Source: Liolophura sinensis
Lineage: Eukaryota; Mollusca; Polyplacophora; Chitonida; Chitonidae
Direction: 5' to 3'
Assembly (NCBI RefSeq): GCF_032854445.1
Contig: NC_088300.1
Location: 44,118,984 to 44,182,983 of the forward strand
DNA length: 64,000 nucleotides
The position numbers and the translations under genes are program-made. The notes beneath the pieces were generated by a model. The model was not told the origin of the DNA. It saw only the letters and a program-made list of their open reading frames with translations, and did not search any database. This document shows, in pieces, positions 13,008 through 25,322 of this stretch (positions within the stretch are counted from its first letter, which is position 1; every line of letters starts with the position of its first letter).

Positions 13008-13600
13008 GTTAAAAGAGGAGAAAACATAAAAATGACATAAACTTCAGATGAAAGAGTGAGAAAAGTTACTCCTAAATGTGGTCTTCAATATTTTTGCCAA
13101 TTTTTCCTTAAGGAGAAAAAGACACTTGAAAATAATTTTTGTATGGTGGGTATTTGGGACCAACTTTTTGGTATTTATAGTCTTTGTTTAATAATGTCAT
13201 AAATGAGGGTGTAACGCTGGTTTAATAAATATTTTAGCACTAGAATTTATTCTTTTCAGCTCACAAATGTATTAAACCTCAATTTGGATCATATTTATAT
13301 TTTTATGTTCATAAATATTATCATAATTTAGGTTAAATGCATATGTTTCGATATAAACAACAAATTTACATTCAAACAAATTTATTAGACAAGCATCACA
13401 TCCTTATTTAGAACATTATTATGCAACAACGATAAATACCAAAGGCTGGTCCCAAATACCCATCATACAAAGATATTTTCAAATACTCTTTTCTCTTGCC
13501 CCCCCCCCCAAATATTAAAGACCATATTTGCAAAAAAGTTTTGACGCTCTTTCATCTGATTTTGACATCATTTTTATATTTTGTTCTCCTTTAAAATAAC
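13008..13600. mobile_element. Fold-back (MITE-like) element with arms of about 220 bp
   Basis: Two long arms are inverted copies: left about 13008-13230, right about 13378-13600, with a 147-bp AT-rich loop. Matching blocks on the two arms include CAGATGAAAGAG near 13048 with CTCTTTCATCTG near 13549, GGGTATTTGGGACCA near 13149 with TGGTCCCAAATACCC near 13448, and TTTGGTATTTAT with ATAAATACCAAA. The right arm carries a poly-C insertion (13501-13509). There is no coding capacity, so it would depend on a transposase elsewhere. Target duplications are not obvious. Confidence 0.85.
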
Positions 13601-16090
13601 GCTACTTTAGAAGAAGTCACCAGAAAATTTGGATAATTCATTGGTATATTACAAATACTGCCTCATGAACGAAATGATATCATATACTGCATACATACAG
13701 AGTAGCCTACGACTTCCAAAATACCAAGATGAATTTAAGGATCTTGATACATGAAACGGGTTGTTTTTATTTGTGTATAAGCAGTTTTAGGATGTTTCCA
13801 AACTTACAAAAGTACAAGTAAGCTTGTCAGACTTCTTCTTTGGACGTAAAATGGCTTCAGCCTAGAGTTTCCCGAAGTTCCCAGCAGTGAGTAAGAAATT
13901 AAGTTATAACCTGTATATAGTCAACCGTGATAGCTGTAAAAACAACTTTGTAGGGGAAAGAACCCCAAATAGCTCGTCCCTGGTTCCCAATAAGTTCATC
14001 GATGGCGTCATTTCCGAAATTTCCGACAGAAAATATGCATAAAATAGAGGAATTATTAAGAAATATTAAATGTTCCTCAAAACTTAATTTTTCTTCAATT
14101 TTCTTTGGCATAACTTTCACCATTTCCTTTAAACTTTTATCATCGGGATTAAGCATATGGTTGCAATGTTAACTGTACCCGGTACCTTACATAGGCGCAT
14201 TGAAGTCATGAAAGTGATAGTTTAGTATTCTTTAGACAAAGGAAATAAACGTCTCAGAGTAAATTCTGTAAAGTGCAATGTTTTCGAAGGGTATCCAGAG
14301 AGTGTACGCATGGTAAGATATGCGGACCAAGCAGAGAAGGGGGTGGGGGGGATTCCCATTCGAATAAAAATACGTGACTGGATTAAATATATACATGGGT
14401 TGATGTAAAACGTCGACAAGCTGAGAGTGACTGGGTCCGTGTGGAGTTTCGAATACTTTCTTTGACGGAGTAAGAAAAGATGTGGGGTGAAATATACAAT
14501 TTAGCGCAAGGAGAGTAGAAACAGTATGACGCTTGACTATTAGCGGTGCTTGTATACAGAGATGGTCGCGCAGCTATAGGTTGATGGTTATCGACAGCCG
14601 TTGACTGGAGCCGTCGCCATGCAGATCCTCGAGCTGACTACGTTCGTTTACTCTCGTTGGTATTGCCGGGCTCAACTCTCCTGCACATGGCTTGTTGCTA
14701 CAAGTCGATGGATACCCGATTGGAAAAGCCTCGATCGCCCAGCCACGGGATCAATGTTCTTTGTGGAGGCTGAATCACCTTTGCCGTCTCTTTAATTCCC
14801 GTCTCTGAACCCATTAATTCTGCTTATTCCTTTTTATCGTGTTGAAGAGCGGCTTTGGTTGTTCACTTAGCCTCATTGATTTGCGGTTCCTCAAATAACA
14901 TGAGATCTAAAGTAATAGGCAGGCGAGTTAATGATTTATGAATGGTTACAGGCGATCCGTCAGTATCAGGGAACAGGCTAAGCTCAATCGCAGATATCCT
15001 ATCAGCGTGGATGCATTGTCTGTTATGTTTTGACGTGTGAGATATGACTACATGTCGTGTCAGCCTTCAATATAGCAAGCCAAATATTTAAGGACGTAAA
15101 GTACCGGAAGTTGTCCTTTAATTCTTGAGCAGTAGCTATTAGTGCCTTGAAGTAAACACATATATTTACTTTTACGACGTCTGACAGCAACAATCATTTC
15201 GAGGAATTGTCGAAATGGGACGACTTACATTAGACACATACTTATTGGCAGAAATAGGCGAACAAGACTGGGCAGTTTGCCATCAGCAGACGGACTGGCT
15301 ATTTAGACGCTCCTGATCAAGCCTTACCACTCGAATAGAAACCCAACTTCAGTGCCATTTTTCCAATCTTAACTCGTTAGAAATCGAATATAGTAAGTCA
15401 TTATTTATCTACAAACGTTAGGGCTTGTTTACCAGATTTAGTAAATCATGTGGCACTAAATGTTAAACCGTCGGCCAACCGTGGGCTGACTATTGATGTG
15501 GTCGGACGTCAGTTACTCTTGTCTGATTGCCAACAGGTTCAGTATATTACGACGTGTTCAACATCAAGCCATCAATATCTTAAATGGAAGGAGTTACCTT
15601 AAACTGAGACATGGCGCATTGTCGTCTGAGTTGCGTACAGAAACTATGCAGGGTTTTACCGTAAGGCCATTGTGCTATACTAAGAGCCCTATCCCACTGA
15701 CTCCCACCCCCACCACCCTCCTTCAACCTATCAGTCTCCACCCCAGACGCGAGATCACAGGGTGATAAAGAGACGCCCGGGGCCAAGAATAAGTACCAAA
15801 ACCAAGGCTCTTAATAGATCTTTATAAACCTGGCTATCAGAGTGATCGACGACGCCATTGTGAAATCTATTTCATGTGACGTTCTGAATGTGGAAGACAT
15901 ATTGCACATCTCTACCATTTAAAGTTACAGTCAGTCCGGATAAGCACACTATATACGCAAATGTACATCTGCTCTTTGCTTGCAGGCATAGGATCTGCTA
16001 TACAGATTTGTATTTTAAGGGGATACTGTTATGGCTGTTTCGTTATCCCTTATATTAAACCCCTTTCTCGTATGGAAGTTAACTTTCTAT
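13601..16090. other. Unique non-coding stretch
   Basis: No convincing exon. The frames here (for example 13899-14156 on - and 15493-15765 on +) show no domain, splice context or composition of a gene. The part at 14.6-15.0 kb is less AT-rich and non-repetitive. Confidence 0.45.
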
Positions 16091-16585
16091 TTTTAAGGGC
16101 AAAGGAAACACAAAATAAAGTTATATCAGATAAAAGACTGTGCAAGAAAATAGTCTGATTTATTTCATTTTCCCATCCCTGTAAAATGGATTAAAGACAC
16201 GAGATTGTAAGGAACACCAATGGTCTGCTGTAACCTAAAGGATATCAATGACGTCACACCCATATTTTGGCTTGGAATAGTTTTCCAGTTCCAGGCTTAG
16301 TTCCATTCAGCGAATGCGTTTATAGATCTATTTGTAACGGTATATGAAAACTGAATGATGAAATCTAGTAGTCTTTGTGTGGCAAGTGGCAAAAAGTTGG
16401 CGTGGTGTCACTCGTCCCAGGATGCCCAGAAAAGGCCACCGCAGAATTCGAAGGTTAACTATGTTAGACAAATTCTTAAAAAATAGATTAAACTATTTTT
16501 ATGGACAGTGTTTAATGGTCTGCCATCTGACACATACTGCAGCACTTCACGTTAGTGTTTTCTTTGCATTTAAGACAAATGGAAA
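16090..16585. mobile_element. Hairpin-type dispersed repeat, copy 1
   Basis: A left segment (about 16098-16160, with GGAAACACAAAATAAAG and ATCAGATAAAAGAC) is an imperfect inverted match to a right segment (about 16500-16580, with AATGGTCTGCCATCTGAC and TTAGTGTTTTCTTTGC). Between them lies the block CAATGACGTCACACCCATAT then TTTGGCTTGGAATAG, which recurs in the element at 46.1-46.7 kb. No coding sequence. Confidence 0.65.
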
Positions 16586-19500
16586 ATATATGTACTTGCA
16601 TTTACCGGTATATATGATTAATTTTAAATATAGGTTTTGGAGAATTTGACTTGAAGCGAACGTAAATTATTGAAAGCGAAGGGAAACCCAATCGACACAT
16701 AAGTAAATCATTAAAAGAAAAAAAACGCCTGTAAAGTATAAAGCATTTGAACAGCAATCATGCTGTCTACATATGTCATATGAGCTTGAGACATGAAGCA
16801 TGTCCACCATGTCTGTCACTTCTTTCATGTGTGTGTATTAAGAGGAAACTTATTTTAAAAAAGTAAACATAATTTGTTTGAAACGGTTGTCAGCAAGACG
16901 ACTCCATCGATGATTTGACAGATATATATTTTGATCAGAAGCATGACGTTTCACCAACATCAAGTCAAGTATTTTACAAATATGTATATTGCTAATAATG
17001 TCATGTAGACTCATGTGATTGAATGTAATGTAAAGTATCATGTAGAGAAGTTTGCCAAAAATAAATCAGGGTTGAAAGTTTTTCACCACTATCTTAGGTG
17101 AATCGGTCGTCATATCGTGTATGGTTTCTTTCGGATTAATAAAGGTTTTAAATTTGATTTCCAAATGTTCTGTAATAAACGCTGTCTATAAAAACACACC
17201 GACTGACATGAAATTGTACTTTTCATGCAGTTAAAAATAAATTAAAAAAAGAGTTTTTTTACTCGTACGAAGCACTTTAAGGGACATTGCAACGCAACCC
17301 ACCAACTTTTCCATGGCCAGAAACCTGCTATACATCTGTGTACTGTATTAATTTAAGTTCGCAGATATTTTCATAATGTATGCACAGTCTGTTTGTAGCT
17401 TTTGTATACTTTCTTTTTATGCCACTGAAATGATTGTACGAAATTATTTGGTCTTTTATTCTTCACGTCTGAAATAAGATATAAATGCGGACGAATCACC
17501 AAAACCTTGTCGAACCAGTGACACAAGGTGTATAAACCATAATTAATGTTCAAAATGTCAAAAAAAGCATCAAACACATTTCACCATATAAGAAATAACC
17601 TGCGATAATGTTTTATATTAAGGTATTCTTTACTGTTGCTCCTTTTCTATAATTAAACTCTCAAATAATCTAAGTGTGGCCAGTGCTTGTATTGTACCAC
17701 CAGTCAACTCAGCAGGATATGGCTTCTCTGTTTTCACAGTGTCAGTCGTAAGGAATTGCCCACGACTTGAGCAATGTAGTTACGAATTAGGCGATCATGA
17801 CCTATTCTACCGCTTAAACTCATATTCTAGGAGAGAAACGCTTGATTCTCAAATTTCTGAATTCCCTCACGAGCCTGTATCGATTGCCGAAGTGACTAGC
17901 CCTGGGATAATTATACGAGTCTCGATGCTTTGGAAATGGAGGCCAGAAAAGCGATTTTTGGCCGGGCCTAGGCGATTAGACAGGCATAAGACAGATCGTT
18001 AGGTGTAAGCGCTCTCTTTCCCACTTAATGACTCTCAAAATTTTATAGATTAGAGCAGTTTCATTGTGCCATGGCGAGGTGCTTCTGTCAGCTATCATCG
18101 CTAGAGCCGCGACTCGCTGTATCGGACCTCATTAAGACCAGATCAATACGGCGTCCTTTAAATTGATAGGCATGATCAAGGTCGGAACGGACTCTGTTTG
18201 GGGATTACCTCAATGTGGACTAATAGTCGTCAGAACTGCCAAAGGTTCAGATTTTTGTTCCTTTATTCCTTAAACGGTCGTTGCGACTTGACCGGATTGA
18301 CGGAGCATTTGTTATGTATAAGTTTTTCATCGTTTGTAACAAAGCCCCAGTGAGAGTACATATTAAACGGTAAGCGCCTGTGATAACAAGCATAGCGTAG
18401 TTCGCCTCCCCATAGCAGAGAGACTCTGTCAGCGGAGATGTACAATTACATCGAGTTAAGACCGACACGAATCTCAGACTATTACAGCGTAAGCTTTGTG
18501 GGTTCCTGGAAAAGATTGGGCCAATTTCCAAGCAAATGAAGTGTGGATAGGCGATCATTGAGGGCCACGGGAGCGAAAAATCGACGAGCAGTTTGCCCAT
18601 TCATCTCGTGCTCTGAGTCGGTAAATTCCTGGACCAATGCGACCCAGTCCCCCATGGTTTTAGCGGCCACTCTGAAACAAGCCCTAATTGACATGGCAAT
18701 TTTGAAATATTCAGCGTTTGAAGAGAAAAGCAATTGCTTGGTGTTGCCAGCTAAACTGGTGAGGGATCGATGGGACACGCAATCAGATCGGTACTGCCTA
18801 ATCCAGAAGAAAGGCCAGTGCCCGACCCCCTATTTCTTTGTTTTCAATGCCCCAGTGTACAGCCAACCTATACCCACTTTACCTCCATTCTATGAAATAT
18901 CACAGTTGTCCTGCTTGCTAAATGTGCATAATGGCAACAAGAAAAAAAATATTGGTGAAGTTTGTCTTAATTTGGGAAATGATATGAACATATACCAATA
19001 ATGAGAAGATGAATGACGCCAGTATAGCCATGGAAAACATGTAACCATTCAGCTACAAAGCAACAAAGATCACCAATAACTTTAGGAGTATCCCTTAACA
19101 GAGCCGATATGTCTGCATCCGACTGAAATCGTGTAGAAACGATCAGTATTCGGTTTTTAAAGAGGCATGCACCGTGTGCTACAAACAGAAACCCGCTCAT
19201 GCATTAAACAAGTATAATTAGGACAGCTGGACAATGAAGCCTGGACCGTACATTGACTTTCCTTGTCTCCCAGTACCTCTTGATTGACCCTCCTGCAACC
19301 GTATTGGAACCCGTATAGGTGCTACCTGATACCGCCACTAAGCACCTACCCAGAGCCCCGCCTTGTACCTGGCTAACTCCCTCCAAGTTGAGGGTAATTG
19401 ATAAGGAAGCCAATTATGTGGAAGTAGTATGCAGCACGTGAGCTTGACGTGGTATATCTATATTTAATGGTGGTGGTCTTTATGGCCATGATTGTATTGG

Positions 19501-22500
19501 GCCAAAGTCCTCGGTCTACCACAACGAGTAATTTTTGGCCGAATCTGTGCTTCTGATTCACGCACGCGCTCAGCGATGTCACCCGCACTCACGCGCCACG
19601 ATTGCTGTCTCGACGGATTACAAATTACCCACAACAAACCATTGCGTGATTTCCTGCAAACGATCTAAATCAATTCTCTTTGTTTTCTGAGGCCGTCACC
19701 AAGATTTCAATAAACGGTCTTTAATTTTAGAAGTTCCCAAATGAAGTTCTCTGAATCCAATATTTCTGCTGTCACCATCTGGTAGGGTGAGTAGCTAGGA
19801 ACAACAAGCTCAGGGCATGGCAATCACTTACTCAGCGTTTATGCCCCGAGGGTCATAGGTGACAAAACTAAGTGGCTCATTTATTCTTTCTTCTGGTGAG
19901 AGAGCCATTGGTCGTGAGGCAGCGGACATTGTCAGCAGAGGATTGGACTTCAATTGGCCGGCTATATTAGGCCGTTAACTGTACTGGCTAAATGAGAACT
20001 CTGTCTTGGCTAATTCGGCCTGATGGGAACGGGTGACAGCGGCCAGGCTAAAGTGGCTTGGGAGAAGCTGTTAGCAGCGCCATTTTGATAAAATATGGGT
20101 AGAGGGTTAGACCAAACACGGTTCCTGTTCTGTGCCAATTGCAATAAATAAGCCAGAGACGCGGGATTAAATGCATGGCCGTGGCTGGCCAACAAAGGTA
20201 CTCCAGTGATCCATTGATCTAAAATACTCAGGGCGCGGAAACTTTTTTCTGGACGTGAATAGCCCAATAACGAGAGTTGACGGAATTTAACTGGGCTTTT
20301 CTCACCCATTTGCCTTTCAAATCTTTCCAGCGCAATTTATGTGTTTTAGTAAGCCCACATAGTTCCTTCAATCTTAATTTATTCGAATTGGTAGGTTTAA
20401 TGGCAAGAAGTATAAGCGTTTTTTCTTACCCACTGTTGTTTTTACTAATCATTATTACCAGAAACTTATAATTATAAAAGAACGAATTCTTTACAGTTTC
20501 CCAGAATACATGTATCCATGAAAACAACGGATATACAATGATTTTCATTAACTTTAGCAAAATGTTTAATGCATGCATTGTACTATCGATTCTTTTACGA
20601 ATAATAAATACCGTGAAGTTAATTTGAAAAATCAATTTACACTGTTCAAGAATGGATGATTGAAGTTTAACGCCACACTGGCACTATTTCAACCATATCG
20701 TGGAAAACATGGGTTCCTCATCATGCGAGGGATATGTTTTGTGACGGATCATCGATTTATGTGCTTCAAGCTAGTTTAAAATGTGTGATAACGGCAAATA
20801 ACATCGGTGTTTGCCTCTTAGCTTAAAATGATGTCATCACCAACAGAAATCTGCAAATGGCATAATAATGAACAGCTTAACATAACATTTAAAAGTAAGT
20901 GTTCACATATATCTACTTCTCAAATCTAGTGATCACACTGACGGTTGCGCCTGTATTGTGCACCTTGTTAGGAAAACAACACACGCTCCACTAAATACCT
21001 ACAGAGCTACACACGTTATCACCAATGAACCAAACGTCAGGTGCCAGATATATGGCATAGATAGGCCTTCAGATACATACACGTTCATTGTACCGAGTAT
21101 ATACATGGGCATATCCATTAATACAGGTGTCAGAGCAGGCCACTTGTCAGAAAATAAAGTGTTTAAAATATTAATCTTATATCAGACGGGTTTGATTTAT
21201 AAAGGAATTTTCACCGATATGTCACGAAATCCATCACGGCTGCTCAGACTTCAGTTCGCCCGTTCAGAAATATAGTGATACTTATATACATTGGCAGAAC
21301 TGGTCGCTTAGCCACACAAAATTCGGAATTTGCTGATAGCCAGCATTTAGACAAATTTAATAAATATCCTGGCCACATGGATCATCATTATCTTAGTGGA
21401 CTGAGTTCGAGGAATGTTTGCTTTCAGTTAACGTATATGGCGTTGGCAATAAGTGACTGTGAGAACTGGTTTATTGCCGAAAGAGAAAATGAAAAGCAGG
21501 CATTGCTTGATCATGCATCATATCGACACGGAAATCATTTATACACTGGCGTTGTTGGCCAATACATTGTTTGGTTAATATTCATTAATTGTATGCACTA
21601 GTGCGCTTTTAAGGACAATCGTGGAATTGTTCGGATGTATTTGATAGCCTTCGTTCGTCACCCACGGGCTGCTTGTTGGTTAGATTGCGATTCAGTTTTG
21701 ATGATACGTGGTAAACGTTAATTGGCAAGCCTCATTCATCAACCGCCTGCACAGGGCTATGTTTTGATAGATTAACGCTTTGCTTGCAGATAATGCCACG
21801 TATTGATCATTCGTAAATAAAACTGAAAGGTAACATATTATGAATTCCGTTTGTGTTTTCCGAGTTTCATCTTCATCTCAGGTATGCGTATAACCTGAAC
21901 TCTTATTTCCCAGAGGCGCTTATGGGTTTCATTTACATGTAGTCTATGTTAGTTTGCTGTTGTTTTTTGAAACTAGCATTTGTTTTATATGTTAAATTGC
22001 ATTTTTTAAAATTTCAGTGTGTTTAATCTTAGACTGCCATCAAACAAATTTGAGTGTCAGAGATCTAAAAGCTGTCAACACACTTCATACTCCGCGCTGG
22101 TTTTTGTTCACAGTTTTGTTTTTTTATTTTTTGTTTCTTTTTTTTTTTTGCCTCATGGACGCGTAAAACCGCATCAAAAACTGTGGTAAAGGTCTTAATC
22201 AGTTTCTTCTTTGTGCTGACGATTCCTCTTGAATTCGCCGGATTTGGTGGAAGATCTGAATTAAGCTGAAGTTAAGCAATGCCTCGCGGTTATAGAAGAA
22301 ATTGCTTTTTGAATGAAGCTACACTGCGACTCAGGCAGTGACTTGCTGGCACATCAAAAGAGCCAATGAAAAAAAGGTTGAGAAGCGGGCTCTATGCGTG
22401 CAAGCTGACGGCTGGGAACGAGGCAAGCGGAGGAGACGATTTCACCAATGTTTCCATTCAAACCGCGCTCGGACTTAGACAAGAAATCGTTACAATGTTA

Positions 22501-23167
22501 GCTAGCCCGATTAATTGCCGATTCGTGAAAGGCCAGTCTAAATTAACTCGGCTATGGACGAACAGCTTTACGATTGGACATTAATGTCTAGCCCACGGCT
22601 GGCAAGCTAGCGAGAGCAAGGGACTCTTTTTGTCCTCTTTATTGAGCGCTGGGAGATAAAACGCGTGCTCTTCCTTTCATTACAAACTCGGGGAGAAATT
22701 CTGACCGGTAACTCTAAAGTATGAGTTAAAACGGTTCTTTATAGACGGGCATGCCTACTGCCTCAAAGGCTGTTAAAACGACCACTAGCCCAGGGCAAGC
22801 ACAAAACAAAACTGTTGTAAAGTTTTCCAAGGTTTATACGACCATATCACACAAATCGCACTCCCAAGCAATCAACGAACGTGTATTTTCCAGTCCTGTT
22901 CATTGCGGTCCAATCAAAGAGATCGCTATGTATATCGATGTGTCAACATGAGGTGGCATTTGGTTCTCGATAGTTCACTGCCTCCCATCTGTTACACGTT
23001 TTGTCGGAAATTAATTGCTTTATGACGAAATATAACCGATCTGGAAGTAACACATTTTGCACGATGCACACGTAGGCTTATGTGTTCCAAACGTGTGCAT
23101 ACAGCAGAGTGAAACCACCACCCCATACACACTTAAAAGCCTCTGCGATCGCTGTGAGTTCAAGCCC
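16586..23167. other. Long unique non-coding stretch
   Basis: I see no gene. The longest + frame (18543-19001, 152 codons) has no domain and overlaps equally long minus-strand frames. Sequence around 17.7-18.3, 19.6-20.3 and 22.2-22.7 kb is of mixed composition, non-repetitive and contains many ATTA/TAAT cores, so it could be regulatory. The rest is AT-rich. Confidence 0.45.
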
Positions 23168-23290
23168 AGCTCATGCTAGCTTCCTCTCCAGCTGCCAGCA
23201 TCCATGGGTGTCTCCCGGGCTCTTCACAGCTTTCTCTAACCATAATACTCTTACTAGTACAGCGTAAAACACTATTCAAACAAATAAATA
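23168..23290 (+). mobile_element. Diverged SINE copy, CGTAAAACACC-tailed family
   Basis: The copy keeps GCTAGCTTCCTCTCCAGC at its 5' side, CTCCCGGGCTCTTC in the middle and AGTACAGCGTAAAACAC plus (AAAT)n at its 3' end. It is clearly older than the copies at 50.6 and 57.7 kb. Confidence 0.75.
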
Positions 23291-23404
23291 CACGCCCCCT
23301 ATCCAAACCTTACTCCCATATCACACCCTCACTCCCACCCGTTGCGCATAACCTTAACCCCACAATAAATCTGACACCATAAAGTGGCACCATTGTTACT
23401 GAAC

Positions 23405-23490
23405 TCTAAACAATGTTGAATCTATGAGTCGAAACAGACATTCATATACCAGCCGTCAATCAATAAGGACGTGCCGAGTCAATAATGGAA
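23405..23490 (+). repeat. Dispersed repeat, partial copy X1
   Basis: TATGAGTCGAAACAGACATT then CATATACCAGCCGTCAATCA matches, in the same direction, the sequence at 24487-24535, and in inverted form 25252-25322. Confidence 0.6.
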
Positions 23491-23966
23491 AAGGAAGAAG
23501 AAAGCGCTACACCACATGTACAGGAATTAGACCTTGGCGAACTGTTTTTCTCTATCATGCTTAATCGTTGAGTAATATACAGAGGAATCGTTTTACAAAG
23601 TAAGGGCAGTTTCGTATATACGCTGACTGATTGTGCAAAGGAGCGACACTGTTCAAATAACTTAACTCTCCGGCAAAGGAGACGAGAAAATATAAGAAAT
23701 TTCTTAAACGATCTATAACGTTGCACATAATATGTAAGTAATATCGTGATGTTGAAGAGATTGAGTTTAAATATTAAAATGCTTTCACATTTCGGAATTT
23801 CGGAATATTTTTGAACATATCGTTTCACACCGCGATAAATGGCCAACGCCTTATGGAACAGTTCTGTTTATCCTCGAGTACATATTCAATGTTGCTTTAT
23901 TGAGATATCTGGGAATCCGTGCTCAAATATGGGCGCAAATAATCATTCGAAATGAACAGTCAACCT

Positions 23967-23985
23967 CCCCCCCCCCCCCCCCCCC
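23967..23985 (+). repeat. Poly-C run of 19
   Basis: A pure C homopolymer flanked by CAACCT and GAGAAA. It is a likely site of length error in the assembly and could form i-motif or quadruplex structures. Confidence 0.95.
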
Positions 23986-24435
23986 GAGAAATCCAGTAGG
24001 TGGAGATAGATACACTTGATCAAGCAGACCTGGCAATTTCAAAAAAAATTTCTCTAAATCTATAATACCTATGCTCTGAGCGGGTAAACCACATGCACAG
24101 GGGGTGATATATCCATGAGCATATTTAGCATTTATACCGCATATGTATAGTTTGCTCAGGAGCTGCTGATAGGCTCTGTTTCATTCAAATAAAACCATAG
24201 AACATACTTTTGCTACATTTACAACGCAAGGCAATTTTCTAAATTAATTTTCCTCTTTGAGTGACACACTGGCATTTTTCACTGAATGCGTGAACTGAGA
24301 AAATTTCCTGGTTAAAGCAATTCGCACCCAAGCAGTGAATATCTTTCATTCCCAAATTTGTAATCACTTTTTTACGGGGAAATACGTAAAAAGGTCTCTG
24401 AAAGGTGTGTCAGAAACATGCGGATGGTCGTGCTT

Positions 24436-24712
24436 TGTGTTAAACGTCGTTTTGGGTATTGGCCTTGCGATTATTGACCTATCGAATCTATCAGTCGAAA
24501 CAGGCATTTGTATACTAGACGTCAACCAATGAGGTCGTTCCAGGTCAATAATCACAAGGTCAATTCCCAAAAACGACGTATAACAGAAACCACGAAAGTA
24601 CTAAGAAAGTATATAAAGCACGAACATAGGACGGAATCATGCAAAGAGAAGCAGTCAACAGTTTTCAATGATGTTGGAAAGGCGTAGGGTATGTTGTGGG
24701 TGACTGAATGAA
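24436..24712 (+). repeat. Dispersed repeat copy X2 with an internal hairpin
   Basis: Within the copy, GTCGTTTTGGGTATTGGCC then TTGCGATTATTGACCT (about 24449-24481) is inverted at 24541-24580 (AGGTCAATAATCACAAGG then TCAATTCCCAAAAACGAC). The remainder (24585-24712), with ACCACGAAAGTAC, GGAATCATGCAAAGAGAAGC and GTTGGAAAGGCG, is the inverted counterpart of 25128-25250. Confidence 0.75.
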
Positions 24713-25127
24713 ATCAGTGTTCAAATCGTGTACCATGCTAGAATATCGGTTGTCTATAATAAAATATGTCTCTCGGTTGCACTTTGATTGCAACTGTTCA
24801 TATATCCAACGTGGCGATATTAGTCCATCAAACGCATTCATTTTAAAGCTTCTTAAGTTTTACAATAAGTATAATTCTTTTGTAAGTAAATCCAGAATCG
24901 CTGCGACTCTGCATCGTGGTATGTGTAATTCCACCTAAGAGGGTGTATATTCATCGTCTTGAATTCTATCGCGACATTTGCTATATGAACAGCTGCAAAC
25001 AAAGCGCAGTTGAATTAACGGTTATGGGATAACGTCCTATCGTGGCGCAATTGAGATAAACATTTTATTATCAATAATTTATATATTAGCCTGGTAAACG
25101 ATTTGAATACTTATTTCACTCATTCGC

Positions 25128-25322
25128 CTAAAACACACCTAGCGCCTTTCCAACACCATTCCAAACTGTTTAGTGCTTCTCTTTGCATGATTCCATCCAA
25201 TTTTCGTACTTTATAAAATTTCTTAATTCTTTCGTGGTTATTTTGCGACTATTGACAAGGAACATCCATCTTGAATGACGGCTGGTATACGAATGTTTGT
25301 TTCGACACAAAGATTTATACAT
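25128..25322 (-). repeat. Dispersed repeat copy X3, inverted relative to X2
   Basis: On the minus strand this reads GTCGAAACAAACATTCGTAT, then ACCAGCCGTCATTCAAG, ACCACGAAAGAATTAAG, GGAATCATGCAAAGAGAAGC and GTTGGAAAGGCG, in the same order as X2. X2 carries an extra block between the GTCGAAAC part and the ACCACGAAAG part. Confidence 0.75.

Noticed and set aside
18543-19001. 152-codon + strand open frame
   Set aside because: No recognisable domain, and it overlaps minus-strand frames of similar length. Composition is that of the neighbourhood.
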